A DNA stretch of 64,000 nucleotides, taken from NCBI RefSeq assembly GCF_002694385.1, contig NZ_NZMB01000011.1:1-64000 (forward strand), written 5' to 3'. Shown in pieces: positions 52,067 to 61,544 of this stretch (positions are counted from its first letter, which is position 1; every line of letters starts with the position of its first letter). The translations under genes were made by a program, and so were the position numbers. This stretch comes from Sneathiella sp. Lineage in GTDB: Bacteria > Pseudomonadota > Alphaproteobacteria > Sneathiellales > Sneathiellaceae. Under the pieces are notes generated by a model that had not been told where the DNA came from, ran no database searches, and saw only the letters and a list, made by a program, of their open reading frames with translations.

Positions 52067-53925
52067 CAGGTCCCCTTCCCGTAAATTGATAAAATTTCCT
52101 CGGAGAATTTCTTTTCAATGGTGCTGCGCCGGACTTTCTGCGTCGCGGTCAGCTCGCCGTCGTCATGGTCGAGTTCCTTTTTCAGAATGCGAAATTCCCG
52201 GACATTCTCGACCCGGGCAAACAGGGCGTTGACCCGTTTCACCTCGACCGCAACCAGATCACGCACCTCCTGCAGGGCGGCGAGGGAGGTGTAGGTGGTA
52301 TAGGCGAGATGCTGGCCCTGCGCCCATTTGCCGACGGTTTCATAATCAATCTGGATGAGAGCCGAGAGGAAATGCCGCCCGTCGCCGATGATAATGGCTT
52401 CGCGGATATACAGGCTGTCCTTCAGGGCATTTTCTATTTCCGAGGGGGCGATATTCTTGCCCCCGCTGGTGATGATGATGGCTTTCTTGCGGTCCACCAC
52501 CATCAGCTCCCCGCCGGGGTGATACTCAACCACATCGCCGGTGTGAAGCCAGCCATCGGTGATTGTTTTCGCCGTTGCCTCGGGATCATCCAGATAGCCC
52601 TTGAAGACGCCCCTGGATTTGAGAAGGAGCTCACCATCTGCCTCGATACGGCTGTCAACGCCGGGGTGCGGCACGCCGACGCAGCCGATTTCACAGCTTC
52701 CCGGTTTTTGCATGAAGGCGACGCCGCCCACTTCGGTCATGCCATAAACCTGAAAGACCGGCAGTCCCAGAACATCAAAAAAGCGGAGGGTTTCGGGCGA
52801 GACCGAGGCGCCGCCGCAAAATCTCTGGCGTGTCCGGTTCAACCCGAGAAAGCGCTGCAAGCTTCGGAACATGACAAGCCACAAGAGGAAGAACAGTGCC
52901 CTGTCCGCAAGGCCGGTCTTGCCGTCATTTTTACTCCGCCGCGCACTAATTCCGTAACCAAGCCGCAGGCAGATTTCAAACAAGCGTTGCTGAAACGGGG
53001 TGGCGTCCCGAATGCCGATCAGGATGTTCTGCTGCAGCTTTTCCCAAATGCGGGGCACCCCCAGCATGACGGTCGGCGCGATTTCCCGCAGATTGATCGC
53101 AATGGTATCGACGGATTCGGCGAAATTAACCTCCCCGCCGGTAATCAGATGCATCGCCATTGAATAGATGCGCTCCGCCACATGGCAAAGTGGCAGATAG
53201 CAGACGACGGTGAAGTTTTTCGCGTCCATGCCAAATTCGCGGCAGATTTCATGGGAGGGGTCGATCAGGTTGCGGTGCGACAGCATCGCGCCCTTCGGCG
53301 GGCCGGTCGTGCCCGATGTGTACACCAGCATGCAGACCTGGTCCGGATCGCCCTCATCAACTGTTCGCTCGAAGGTTTCAAGGGCGCCGGGATTTTCGAG
53401 AATATGCTGCTCTCCCGTTGCAACGACATCGGCAAAGGAAATCAGCCGGTCATTGCGATAGTGGCGCATGCCCTTCATATCGACGCAGATGATCCATTCA
53501 AGATGGGGCAGCCCGTCGCCGTCATTCAGGGCATCCTGCACCTTGTCGAATTGTTCCTGATCGCCGCAGACGATAAAGCGGCAGCGGGAATGGGCAACGA
53601 TATATTTCAGCTCCGGCCAGGGGTTTGTCGGGTAAATGCCCACGACTTCCCCCTTGATCGACTGGGCGCCAAGGTCGCTGTACATCCATTCGGGCGTATC
53701 CTCGCTGGCAATGGCCAGCCGGTCGCCTTCCGTGAAGCCGAGCGCCTGAAGGCCCAGCGCGAAGGCGCGAACGGTGTTGTAATAATGCGCCCAGCTATAG
53801 CGGTTCCAGATACCGATATCCTTCTCCCGCAGGGCGAGCTTGTCCGGCGTTGTTTGCGCCCAATATCGCAGCAACCGCGGAAATGTGGTGTTTCCTTCTG
53901 TGACCAGATCAATTTCCCGTACCAT
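52066..53925 (-). CDS. long-chain-type acyl-CoA synthetase inside the liv operon
   Basis: A 619-residue FAA1/ACSBG-like ligase. Motifs: LVYTSGTTGPPKGAMLSHRN, QVYGMTEVGG, WLHTGDVVEYHPGGELMVVDRKKAIIITSGGKNIAPSEIE, all canonical. Its gene is sandwiched between livG and livH with one-base overlaps. This arrangement implies uptake of an acid followed by CoA activation. Side-chain or medium/long-chain acids are plausible substrates. Confidence 0.93.
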   Translation of the reverse strand: MVREIDLVTEGNTTFPRLLRYWAQTTPDKLALREKDIGIWNRYSWAHYYNTVRAFALGLQALGFTEGDRLAIASEDTPEWMYSDLGAQSIKGEVVGIYPTNPWPELKYIVAHSRCRFIVCGDQEQFDKVQDALNDGDGLPHLEWIICVDMKGMRHYRNDRLISFADVVATGEQHILENPGALETFERTVDEGDPDQVCMLVYTSGTTGPPKGAMLSHRNLIDPSHEICREFGMDAKNFTVVCYLPLCHVAERIYSMAMHLITGGEVNFAESVDTIAINLREIAPTVMLGVPRIWEKLQQNILIGIRDATPFQQRLFEICLRLGYGISARRSKNDGKTGLADRALFFLLWLVMFRSLQRFLGLNRTRQRFCGGASVSPETLRFFDVLGLPVFQVYGMTEVGGVAFMQKPGSCEIGCVGVPHPGVDSRIEADGELLLKSRGVFKGYLDDPEATAKTITDGWLHTGDVVEYHPGGELMVVDRKKAIIITSGGKNIAPSEIENALKDSLYIREAIIIGDGRHFLSALIQIDYETVGKWAQGQHLAYTTYTSLAALQEVRDLVAVEVKRVNALFARVENVREFRILKKELDHDDGELTATQKVRRSTIEKKFSEEILSIYGKGT

Positions 53926-54731
53926 CAGGAGGGCCTCGTTTCGCGGGGTTCGGGATCCGAGCCTTTATCCGCCGCGCCGAGATAGGCGCTGATGACGGCC
54001 GGATCATTGGAAATTTCTGCGGGGGTTCCCTCGGCAATTTTTTCACCGAAATTCAGAACGCAGATGCGATCTGAAATATCCATGACAATGCCCATGTCAT
54101 GCTCAACCATCAGAATTGAGATGTTGAGCTGTTCCTTGATATCGAGGATGAAGCGGGCGATATCCTCCGTCTCTTCGCTGTTCATTCCCGACACCATTTC
54201 GTCGAGCAGCAGCAGTTTCGGCTCTATCGCGAGGGCGCGGCCAAGCTCGACCCGCTTTTGCAGGCCGTAAGAGAGGGTTCCCACCTTTTGATCGCGGATT
54301 TCCTCGATCTCCAGAAAGTCGATAATCTCTTCGACCTTGCGCCTGTGCCGCAATTCCTCGCGCCGCGCCGGGCCGAGGAAGAAAGCGCCCGTGAAAACAT
54401 TGGTGCGCATATGGCAGTGCCGCCCGACCATCAGGTTCTGCACGACCGTTGCATCCTTGAACACCGCCAGATTCTGAAATGTCCGGCCGATGCCGAGTTT
54501 TGCGAGGCGGTGCGTCCGTAATCGGTTGACAGGCTGGCCGGCAAAGAAAATCTGTCCTTCGCTCGGCGGGAAAAGACCGCTTATCAGGTTGAAAAGCGTT
54601 GTTTTTCCGGCGCCGTTTGGGCCAATGACGCTGTAGATTTCATTATGCCCGACGGTGAGGCTGACGTTCGACACGGCGCGCACGCCGCCAAAGCTTCGGG
54701 ATAGCCCGTGAATTTCAAGCAGGTTGCTCAT
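53925..54731 (-). CDS. LIV-type ABC ATPase, LivG-like
   Basis: A 268-residue ATPase. Walker A is GPNGAGKTT, the signature LSYGLQKRVELGRAL (LSYG in place of LSGG, common in LivG), Walker B LLLLDEMVSGM, and the switch His is in MVEHDMG. ATG 54731 overlaps the livF stop. Confidence 0.92.
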   Translation of the reverse strand: MSNLLEIHGLSRSFGGVRAVSNVSLTVGHNEIYSVIGPNGAGKTTLFNLISGLFPPSEGQIFFAGQPVNRLRTHRLAKLGIGRTFQNLAVFKDATVVQNLMVGRHCHMRTNVFTGAFFLGPARREELRHRRKVEEIIDFLEIEEIRDQKVGTLSYGLQKRVELGRALAIEPKLLLLDEMVSGMNSEETEDIARFILDIKEQLNISILMVEHDMGIVMDISDRICVLNFGEKIAEGTPAEISNDPAVISAYLGAADKGSDPEPRETRPS

Positions 54732-55600
54732 GACAGCCACCGCTTGCGACGCTTGTAATGTTTGACATCGCGCATGTTCTTGCGGGCGCCGGCGTCGGAA
54801 AAACCGAGATAGAATTCGCAGATATCGTCATTCCGTAACAGCCGTTCCGGCGTGTCATCGAGCACCACACGACCGTTTTCCATGATGTATCCGTAATCGG
54901 CGACAGAAAGAGCCAGCTGCGCATTCTGTTCGACAAGCAGCACGGTGGTGCCCTCCTCCCGGACCAGGGCGCTGATTGTCGAAAAAATCTCTTCGATTAT
55001 CTGCGGTGCAAGCCCGAGGGTTGGCTCGTCCAGCATCAAAAGCTTCGGTTTGGACATCAGGGCGCGACCGAGCGCCACCATTTGCTGCTCCCCTCCCGAC
55101 AGGTATCCGGAGACGCTATGCCGTCGGCCCGTCAGAGCGGGAAACATGTCGTATATGCGCTCCAGCGCCTCGGCGGCGTTCCGCTGGGTTGTCGTGTAAC
55201 CGCCCATGATCAGATTTTCTTCTACCGTCAAGGTATCGAAAAGCTGCCGCCCTTCCGGCACCAGCACAATGCCGGAACGGACAATCTCATCGGGCTCCAT
55301 CGCGGCGATATTCTTCCCGTCGAACTCGATTGTTCCGCCCTCAACGGTTCCGTCCTCGGGGAAAAGGATTCCGGAAATCGCCTTCAGCACGGTGGTTTTT
55401 CCGGCGCCATTCGCCCCCAGTAAGGCGACCAGACTGCCTTTTTTCACCGACAGTGATACATCCCGCACGGCTTCGATTGCCTTGTCGTAGAAAATCTGGA
55501 CATTTGTCAGCTCCAGCAAGGCGGAAGACGTTGCCGTCATCCCCTCGGCGGTCGTTGAAGCCGGATCTGTCTCTCTTCCGCGGGGCGGTGCGCCGGACAT
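54728..55600 (-). CDS. LIV-type ABC ATPase, LivF-like
   Basis: A 290-residue ATPase. Walker A is GANGAGKTT, LSGGEQQMVALGRAL the signature and LLMLDEPTLGLAP Walker B. It has about 25-30 extra N-terminal residues rich in Gly, Pro and Thr; ATG 55600 with AGGAAGGG is used here, though ATG 55540 would give a family-length protein. First gene of the second liv operon. Confidence 0.9.
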   Translation of the reverse strand: MSGAPPRGRETDPASTTAEGMTATSSALLELTNVQIFYDKAIEAVRDVSLSVKKGSLVALLGANGAGKTTVLKAISGILFPEDGTVEGGTIEFDGKNIAAMEPDEIVRSGIVLVPEGRQLFDTLTVEENLIMGGYTTTQRNAAEALERIYDMFPALTGRRHSVSGYLSGGEQQMVALGRALMSKPKLLMLDEPTLGLAPQIIEEIFSTISALVREEGTTVLLVEQNAQLALSVADYGYIMENGRVVLDDTPERLLRNDDICEFYLGFSDAGARKNMRDVKHYKRRKRWLS

Positions 55601-55687
55601 GCTGTCAACCCTTCCTTCTATGGTTATCGAGAACCAGGCCGTGAAAAAATCTCGCAAATCTGCGTATTGCGGGGGTTTTCAAAAGAC

Positions 55688-56557
55688 TCATGAAACAACC
55701 GATCGCAGTATCCGCTCGGCATTTTTCCGGTGCGGCATATCAATCATCTGACCGTTCAGCTCCGCCACGCCGTTATCGGCGTGATCCAGCAGCGCAATGA
55801 CCTGCCGCGCCCAGGCCGCTTGCTCCTCACTTGGGGTAAAGGCCTTGTTGATGGTCGGAACCTGCGCCGGGTGGATTGCGATTTTGCCATCGAAGCCCGC
55901 CTTGTAGGAGGCGGCGCATTCGGCGGCGAAGCGGGGCTGATCCTTGAAATCGACAAAGGCGGTATCAATGGCGTCCACGCGGGCCTCCCGCGCGGCCAGC
56001 AGGCAGATATCGCGGGCGAGCTGATAGACGCCGGTGTAGACGCCATTCTCATCGCGATTGCCGAAGGAGCCAATATCCGCGGCGATATCTTCGGCGCCCC
56101 ATGTCAGGCCGGTCAGGCGGGGGTGCGACCAGTCGGAGCGCATGAGATTCCTGACGGCCCTCGCGGTTTCGGTCGCAACAGGGAGAATGCGCACCGTCCC
56201 GATGGCGTGCCCCCTGTCCGCTTCGAGCTGATCCAGCTTATCGCTCAGGCGCTGAATATCGCACTGCGATTCACATTTCGGCAAAACAATAGCTTCCGGC
56301 GGCGTGTGCATTATGGCGTCGAGATCTTCATCGATCAGGCCCGTATTGAGCCCGTTGACACGTACAAATTTCCGGCTGTCGAACGGCTGTCCAAGTATTT
56401 TCCCGAGTAGTTTCCGCGCGGCAGGCTTGCCGGATGCCGGAACCGAATCCTCAAGATCGAAAATCAGGATATCGGCTTGGCAATCCTGCGATTTTTCGAT
56501 TTTTCGCTCACTGTCGCCGGGAACGAAAAGCAGGGAACGGCATGGAAGCTGTTGCAT
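55688..56557 (-). CDS. CitE-like HpcH/HpaI-family CoA lyase
   Basis: A 289-residue TIM-barrel protein of the CitE/CLYBL group. RSLLFVPGDSERKIEKSQ is the start, DILIFDLEDSVP carries the acidic Mg ligand region, IVLPKCES and LTGLTWGAEDIAADIG are conserved. Such enzymes cleave citryl-, citramalyl- or beta-methylmalyl-CoA. No citD or citF gene is present, so citrate lyase is unlikely. It overlaps the MaoC gene by one base, suggesting sequential hydration and cleavage of the same acyl-CoA. Confidence 0.88.
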   Translation of the reverse strand: MQQLPCRSLLFVPGDSERKIEKSQDCQADILIFDLEDSVPASGKPAARKLLGKILGQPFDSRKFVRVNGLNTGLIDEDLDAIMHTPPEAIVLPKCESQCDIQRLSDKLDQLEADRGHAIGTVRILPVATETARAVRNLMRSDWSHPRLTGLTWGAEDIAADIGSFGNRDENGVYTGVYQLARDICLLAAREARVDAIDTAFVDFKDQPRFAAECAASYKAGFDGKIAIHPAQVPTINKAFTPSEEQAAWARQVIALLDHADNGVAELNGQMIDMPHRKNAERILRSVVS

Positions 56558-57009
56558 TATTTTGGCTTCTTGTGCATCAGCGCGGTTCGTTCACAGCTCG
56601 CCACCCGATCCCCTTTGTGATTGAAGGCTTCATGGAAAAAAACCACAATGCCGTTGGACGGGCGTGATTTGCTCTCCCGCTTGGCACGGACCGTTGTTCG
56701 CGCGCTGATCGTATCGCCGTGAAAGACAGGGTGGGGGAAGGCCACATCGGTCATGCCGAGATTGCCGACCGTGGTGCCGAGCGTTGTTTCGGAAACCCCC
56801 ATGCCGATCATGAGACCGAGGGTAAAGACGCTGTTGACAATGGGCTGGCCAAATTCGGTTTTTGAGGCGGCATGAAAGTCGATATGCAGGGGCTGCGGGT
56901 TGAGGGTCGCATTGCAAAAGGACATATTATCCGTCTCGGTGACCGTGCGCTTCATTGCGTGATCAAAAACCATTCCTTCTTCGAATTCCTCAAACCATAA
57001 GCCAGCCAT
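56557..57009 (-). CDS. MaoC-family dehydratase/hydratase
   Basis: A 150-residue hot-dog protein. FEEFEEGMVFDHAMKRTVTETDN opens the fold and LNPQPLHIDFHAASKTEFGQPIVNS holds the hydratase site (His/Asp region). It resembles the small mesaconyl-CoA hydratase/MaoC group. It lies between a lyase and an acyl-CoA dehydrogenase, so it probably hydrates the enoyl-CoA in this pathway. Confidence 0.9.
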   Translation of the reverse strand: MAGLWFEEFEEGMVFDHAMKRTVTETDNMSFCNATLNPQPLHIDFHAASKTEFGQPIVNSVFTLGLMIGMGVSETTLGTTVGNLGMTDVAFPHPVFHGDTISARTTVRAKRESKSRPSNGIVVFFHEAFNHKGDRVASCERTALMHKKPK

Positions 57010-57084
57010 TTTCCATTCTCCTGTTATTCTAAAGACGCATTTTTCCTGGTCAGGCAGGGCCTGCGCCCCGCCGTTCTTTTTGTT

Positions 57085-58302
57085 TTACATGTCCCTGAGC
57101 AGTTCGCGGGCGATGATGGATTTGCGCACTTCCGTTGTCCCTGCGCCGATTTCCAGCAGCTTGATGGAACGGAACAGCCGGTTGATCTCACTTTCCCAGA
57201 TGTAACCGGTGCCGCCATGCACCTGCACGGCATTGTCGAGCACCGCGTGACAGGAATTCGCCGCATACATGACGGCGGCGGCTGTCAGCTTATGGATATC
57301 GCCACGGCCGCCGCCACCGATTTCCAGAGGGGCGGTTGCGGCCAGGCTGTGGTAGGTAAAGGCGCGCATGGTTTCGACCGCGACATACATATCCGCCAGC
57401 ATGGATTGCACCATCTGGAAGGAACCGATGGGTTTGTTGAACTGCTTGCGCGTCTGCGCATATTCTATGGAAAGCTCCAGCGCGCGCTCGGCTATGCCGA
57501 GGCTGACCGGCGCAATCATTGCCCGCTCGATATCCAGGCCGCTCATGACGACCGCGACCCCTTCGTTTTCCGTGCCGATCAGGTTTTCAGCCGGAACCCG
57601 GCAATCATCAAAAACCAGCTCCGCCGTCTGGCTGCCGCGAAAGCCCATTTTCGTCAGCTTCTGGGCGACCTTGAAACCGGGGAAGCTGCTCTCAACGATA
57701 AATGCCGAAATGCCATGCGCGCCCCGATCCGGCGCCGTTTTGGCATAGACCAGCAATGTGTCGGCAATCGTTCCATTGGTAATGAAAAGCTTGCTGCCAT
57801 TGAGAATATAATGGCTCCCGTCCCGCCGCGCCGTGGTCCGCATCGAGCCGAGGGCGTCCGATCCGGCGCCCGGTTCCGTCAGGCCCAGGGCGCCGACTTT
57901 CCGGCCCGCGCATAAATCGGGGACGTAGCGCTGCCGCTGATCGTTGTTGGCGTTGCGATAGATGTTGTTCAGGCAGATATTGTCATGCACCACATAGCTT
58001 AATGCCACGGCATGGTTCCACCGGGCAAAGGCCTGGGCGACAACGCCCGCCGCGATCAGATCGAGACCGACGCCGCCATATTCTTCGGGAATTGTTATGC
58101 CGCAGAATCCGGCCTCTGCAATTTTTGGAAATGTGTCCTCCGGCCACCATTCTTCGGCGTCCATACGCTCGGCAAGCGGATAAAGCTCATTTCGCGCGAA
58201 ACGATCCGCATGATCGAGGATTGCGCGATGATCGGCGCCAAGTTCGAAGGGCATCGCCCCATTATCATTGGTCCCGTGAGACAAATTTCCACCCTGCGCC
58301 AT
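57085..58302 (-). CDS. isovaleryl-CoA-dehydrogenase-like acyl-CoA dehydrogenase
   Basis: A 405-residue ACAD. LTEPGAGSDALGSM and LNGSKLFITNGTIADTLLVYAKT are FAD/substrate motifs. The catalytic Glu is at 259 in MSGLDIERAMIA, the position used by isovaleryl-CoA dehydrogenase (Glu254 in the human enzyme) rather than the C-terminal Glu of MCAD, and the end KLLEIGAGTTEVRKSIIAREL is IVD-like. ATG 58302 follows GGGAGG. First gene of the minus-strand lyase operon, divergent from TetR and the carboxylase. Confidence 0.9.
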   Translation of the reverse strand: MAQGGNLSHGTNDNGAMPFELGADHRAILDHADRFARNELYPLAERMDAEEWWPEDTFPKIAEAGFCGITIPEEYGGVGLDLIAAGVVAQAFARWNHAVALSYVVHDNICLNNIYRNANNDQRQRYVPDLCAGRKVGALGLTEPGAGSDALGSMRTTARRDGSHYILNGSKLFITNGTIADTLLVYAKTAPDRGAHGISAFIVESSFPGFKVAQKLTKMGFRGSQTAELVFDDCRVPAENLIGTENEGVAVVMSGLDIERAMIAPVSLGIAERALELSIEYAQTRKQFNKPIGSFQMVQSMLADMYVAVETMRAFTYHSLAATAPLEIGGGGRGDIHKLTAAAVMYAANSCHAVLDNAVQVHGGTGYIWESEINRLFRSIKLLEIGAGTTEVRKSIIARELLRDM

Positions 58303-58716
58303 TGAAAGCCTCCCTGTTCCCGACAATCGCCCTGCCAACGCATATTGATTTATCAAATTATCAAAGGCAGCGATTGTTTGCGCAGGTTAAATGAATATGA
58401 CTCATTACGTCAAGGCAAAATATTATGCATAGTAAATATACATTATCATATTGATTTATAAATATAAAAATTGAAATTAAAAATTTCAATTTAAATACGT
58501 CAGAAATTATTTTGGATATATTGACATTTTAATGATTTGTATTCACTTTAGGAATCAAAGGATATAAGGTGGCGTCCAGAGCGCATAAAGCATCATTGCG
58601 AAGGGGGCGGGATGCGGCAATACAATCGCAAAAGAGCCGGAAATTATGTAATTTTCCGGATGTCTATCTAAGATTGCCAATCCGCAACCGACGCATATGA
58701 ATGGAGATACACAGCG
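58303..58716. promoter_or_regulatory. AT-rich divergent control region with an 11-bp palindrome
   Basis: 414 bp between the acyl-CoA dehydrogenase and TetR genes, much richer in A+T than its surroundings. It contains the inverted repeat AAATTGAAATT (58468-58478) / AATTTCAATTT (58482-58492), perfect over 11 bp with a 3-nt centre. This is the likely operator of the adjacent TetR protein, controlling both divergent transcripts. A TTGACA (58523-58528) precedes the TetR gene. Confidence 0.6.
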
Positions 58717-59448
58717 ATGTCAGATGATCTGGATAACGTGACGGGAAGCCCGAAGGCCGTGTCCCCGCAAAAGAAAGGACCAGTGCGTCAGTCGCGCGAG
58801 ATACGGATGCGCCAGATTGAGGCGGCGGCCCGCGACGTGTTTGCGCAGAAGGGCTATGCGGCGACGTCCATGTCCGAAATCGCGGCGATGGCAGGCATCG
58901 TCGAAGGGACGATATACCGATATTACGAAAATAAGCGTGTCTTGCTGCTCTCCGTTCTTCATGCCTGGTATGAGGGAATGTATGCCAAGAATATCGAGAA
59001 GATTTCCGGCATAGAAGGGACGCGCGCGCGCTTTCAGGCGCTGATCTGGCAGCATCTTGAATCAATCCGCGCGAACCCTGATCTTTGTCGGTTGTTTTTC
59101 TCCGAGGTCAGAAGCTCGCCGGACTATCGCCACAGCAAACTGCATATCCTGAACCGGGCGATCACCAATGTTTTGATGGATATCGTCAAGGAAGGAATCG
59201 AAAAGGGCGAATTGCGCGCCGATATCTCGATAACCCTGGTGCGTGATCTCGCCTTTGGCGGCATCGAACATCATGTTTCGTCCTTTCTCGCGCATCATGG
59301 CGAGCTGGATCACGATGCTGTCGCGCGGCAGCTCACCGACATCGTGCTGTCCGGTATCTGCAAGGCGGAAACCACAGTTGAGTCTCTTGATAAAGTCGCG
59401 GACCGGCTGGAAAAGATTTCGGCGCGGCTTGATATGCAGACGGGTTGA
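58717..59448 (+). CDS. TetR-family regulator of the carboxylase/dehydrogenase cluster
   Basis: A 243-residue regulator with a 25-residue basic leader. Helix-turn-helix: MSEIAAMAGIVEGTIYRYYENKRVLL. The C-terminal domain ends in a predicted coiled segment (VESLDKVADRLEKISARL). It is followed 84 bp later by the carboxylase genes and faces the dehydrogenase operon, which suggests control of both by an acyl-CoA intermediate. Confidence 0.9.
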   Translation: MSDDLDNVTGSPKAVSPQKKGPVRQSREIRMRQIEAAARDVFAQKGYAATSMSEIAAMAGIVEGTIYRYYENKRVLLLSVLHAWYEGMYAKNIEKISGIEGTRARFQALIWQHLESIRANPDLCRLFFSEVRSSPDYRHSKLHILNRAITNVLMDIVKEGIEKGELRADISITLVRDLAFGGIEHHVSSFLAHHGELDHDAVARQLTDIVLSGICKAETTVESLDKVADRLEKISARLDMQTG

Positions 59449-59532
59449 CCGATGATTCCGCGTCTCAACAGGTTTCATTCAAGGGGTGAGAATGAAGTCG
59501 GTGGGCGCCCAACAGCAAAAGACGGGATAACA

Positions 59533-61023
59533 ATGACGATAAACTCTCCTGCGTTCACAAAGGTTCTGGTTGCCAATCGCGGCGAAATTGCCTGCCGGAT
59601 TATCCGTGCGCTTTCTGAAATGGGCATCGCGTCGGTTGCGATTTATCATATCAGCGAGCGGCGCGCCCGGCATGTGACGATGGCTGACGAGGCCTTCGAA
59701 ATCTCAGGTGATACGCCGGTGGCCGCGCATCTTGACGGAGAGCAAATAGTCGCGCTGGCCGTGCAATCGGAGGCCGCCGCCATTCATCCCGGCTACGGCT
59801 TCCTGTCCGAAAATGCCGGATTTGCGCGCCGCGTTCTTGCCGCAAAGCTTGCCTTTATCGGGCCCGATCCGGAAACGATTGAGTTGATGGGAGACAAGAT
59901 CGCGTCGCGGCAGTTTGCGGCAACGCATGGCATTCCCGTCGCGCCTTCCGTTATGCCGACCGGAGATCTGGCGGCCTTTACGGCGGCGGCCGAGAAAATC
60001 GGCTTTCCGATTCTGATCAAGGCATCTGCGGGCGGCGGGGGAAAGGGCATGTCCATTGTCCGCTCCGCTGCAGAAGTTGCCGACCGCGCCGCCATTGCAG
60101 CGAGTGAGGCGGAACGGTATTTTTCCGACAACCGCATCTATGCCGAACGGTATATCGACCAGCCCCGGCATATCGAAGTGCAGGTGTTCGGCGATGGGGA
60201 AGGTGGCGCGCTTCACCTGTATGAACGGGAATGTTCTATCCAGCGGCGCTTCCAGAAGATCGTTGAGGAAGCCCCCGCCGCCAACCTGCCCGAAAGCCTG
60301 CGCGCAGAGATTTGCGACGCCGCCGTGCGCCTGACGAAAGCGGCCAGATATCGAAATGCGGGGACGGTCGAATTTATTCTTGCGCCGGATGGAAGTTTTT
60401 ACTTCCTGGAGATGAACACCCGCCTGCAAGTGGAACACCCTGTCACGGAAGCGGTGACCGGGTTGGACCTGGTTCAGATGCAAATTATGGCGGCGGCGGG
60501 TCATCCGTTGCCGCTGAAACAGGAAGACATCACGGTTTCGGGCCATGCGATCGAGTGCCGTATTTGCGCCGAAGATCCCGAGCAGGACTTTTTCCCCGAA
60601 ACCGGCGCGGTTCTTGCGATGACGCCCCCTCATTCATCCCGCATCCGTCTCGATCACGGCCTTGCGGAGGGGCAGGCGGTTACCTCAAATTTTGATTCCA
60701 TGCTTGCCAAGCTGATTACGCATGGCGACAGCCGGGAGGCGGCAATCGAGTTAAGCATTGCGGCGTTACAGGAGCTTACCCTGCTGGGTGTTGTGACAAA
60801 TATCGACTATTTGGCGCGGCTGATTGATCATCCCGATTTTCGCGCGGGCAGAATACATACGGGCTTTGTGACAGAACATGCGGCGGATCTCGCCTTGCCC
60901 TCTGCGGCTCTTGAAGACAGGGACGCTGCCATTATCGCGGCGGCGCTCTCCTCGCGGGAATTCAGGGCGCTTGCCTTTGATATTCCCGAACCCTACGCAT
61001 CCATTGGCGGCTGGAGGAATTGA
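59533..61023 (+). CDS. biotin carboxylase subunit of an acyl-CoA carboxylase
   Basis: A 496-residue ATP-grasp enzyme carboxylating biotin. KVLVANRGEIACRIIRALSEMG is the start. The glycine-rich lid is KASAGGGGKGMSIV, and EMNTRLQVEHPVTE and the N-terminal ATP contacts are intact. It stops after the biotin carboxylase domains: the BT linker and biotinyl domain that end methylcrotonyl- or propionyl-CoA carboxylase alpha chains are instead encoded by the next gene. ATG 59533 is chosen; the frame to 59452 overlaps nothing but lacks a ribosome site. Confidence 0.92.
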   Translation: MTINSPAFTKVLVANRGEIACRIIRALSEMGIASVAIYHISERRARHVTMADEAFEISGDTPVAAHLDGEQIVALAVQSEAAAIHPGYGFLSENAGFARRVLAAKLAFIGPDPETIELMGDKIASRQFAATHGIPVAPSVMPTGDLAAFTAAAEKIGFPILIKASAGGGGKGMSIVRSAAEVADRAAIAASEAERYFSDNRIYAERYIDQPRHIEVQVFGDGEGGALHLYERECSIQRRFQKIVEEAPAANLPESLRAEICDAAVRLTKAARYRNAGTVEFILAPDGSFYFLEMNTRLQVEHPVTEAVTGLDLVQMQIMAAAGHPLPLKQEDITVSGHAIECRICAEDPEQDFFPETGAVLAMTPPHSSRIRLDHGLAEGQAVTSNFDSMLAKLITHGDSREAAIELSIAALQELTLLGVVTNIDYLARLIDHPDFRAGRIHTGFVTEHAADLALPSAALEDRDAAIIAAALSSREFRALAFDIPEPYASIGGWRN

Positions 61024-61025
61024 CC

Positions 61026-61541
61026 GTGACAGTCAGATTTGTTGTCGAAGATAAAGAGTATCCGGTTGACATTATTGCCCGCACGCCCGTTCTTGTCGTG
61101 GCGATTGACGGGCGGCAGTATGAGGTTGTCGATCACGGCGCCCATAAAAACCGGCGGAAGATCGAGATCAACGGGCAGGCACATGACTTTATGCTGGCGC
61201 ATGATGGCAATATCGCGCATCTCAAGTCAAAAAACCGGAGCTGGACAGTCAGCCTTCTGGATCCCCGGCAGGCGACGGAACAGACCGCCGCGAACTCCGA
61301 TGAAATAAGGGCGCCCATGCCCGGCGTTGTCGTCAGTATCGCAAAGAAAGAGGGCGATACCGTCGCCCGCGGCGAGACGGTTCTAACGATCGAGAGCATG
61401 AAGCTGCAAACCAATCTGACGGCGCTTCGCGACGGTGTGATCGGGAAAATTCACAAGCCTCAGGACGCCTTGTTCGACAAGGGCGAGGTGATTGCCTCGC
61501 TGGTGCCCGAAACCTCGCAGAACAGTTCCCCGACGGAGTAG
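61026..61541 (+). CDS. biotin carboxyl carrier subunit
   Basis: A 171-residue protein. The last 75 residues form the biotinyl domain, with the biotin lysine in ESMKLQTN (MKL rather than the usual MKM). The N-terminal roughly 95 residues are a beta-rich region resembling the BT-like part of split carboxylases. GTG 61026 lies seven bases after GGAGG; a TTG at 61020 would sit too close to that site. It follows the biotin carboxylase stop by two bases. Confidence 0.9.
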   Translation: MTVRFVVEDKEYPVDIIARTPVLVVAIDGRQYEVVDHGAHKNRRKIEINGQAHDFMLAHDGNIAHLKSKNRSWTVSLLDPRQATEQTAANSDEIRAPMPGVVVSIAKKEGDTVARGETVLTIESMKLQTNLTALRDGVIGKIHKPQDALFDKGEVIASLVPETSQNSSPTE

Positions 61542-61544
61542 CAA

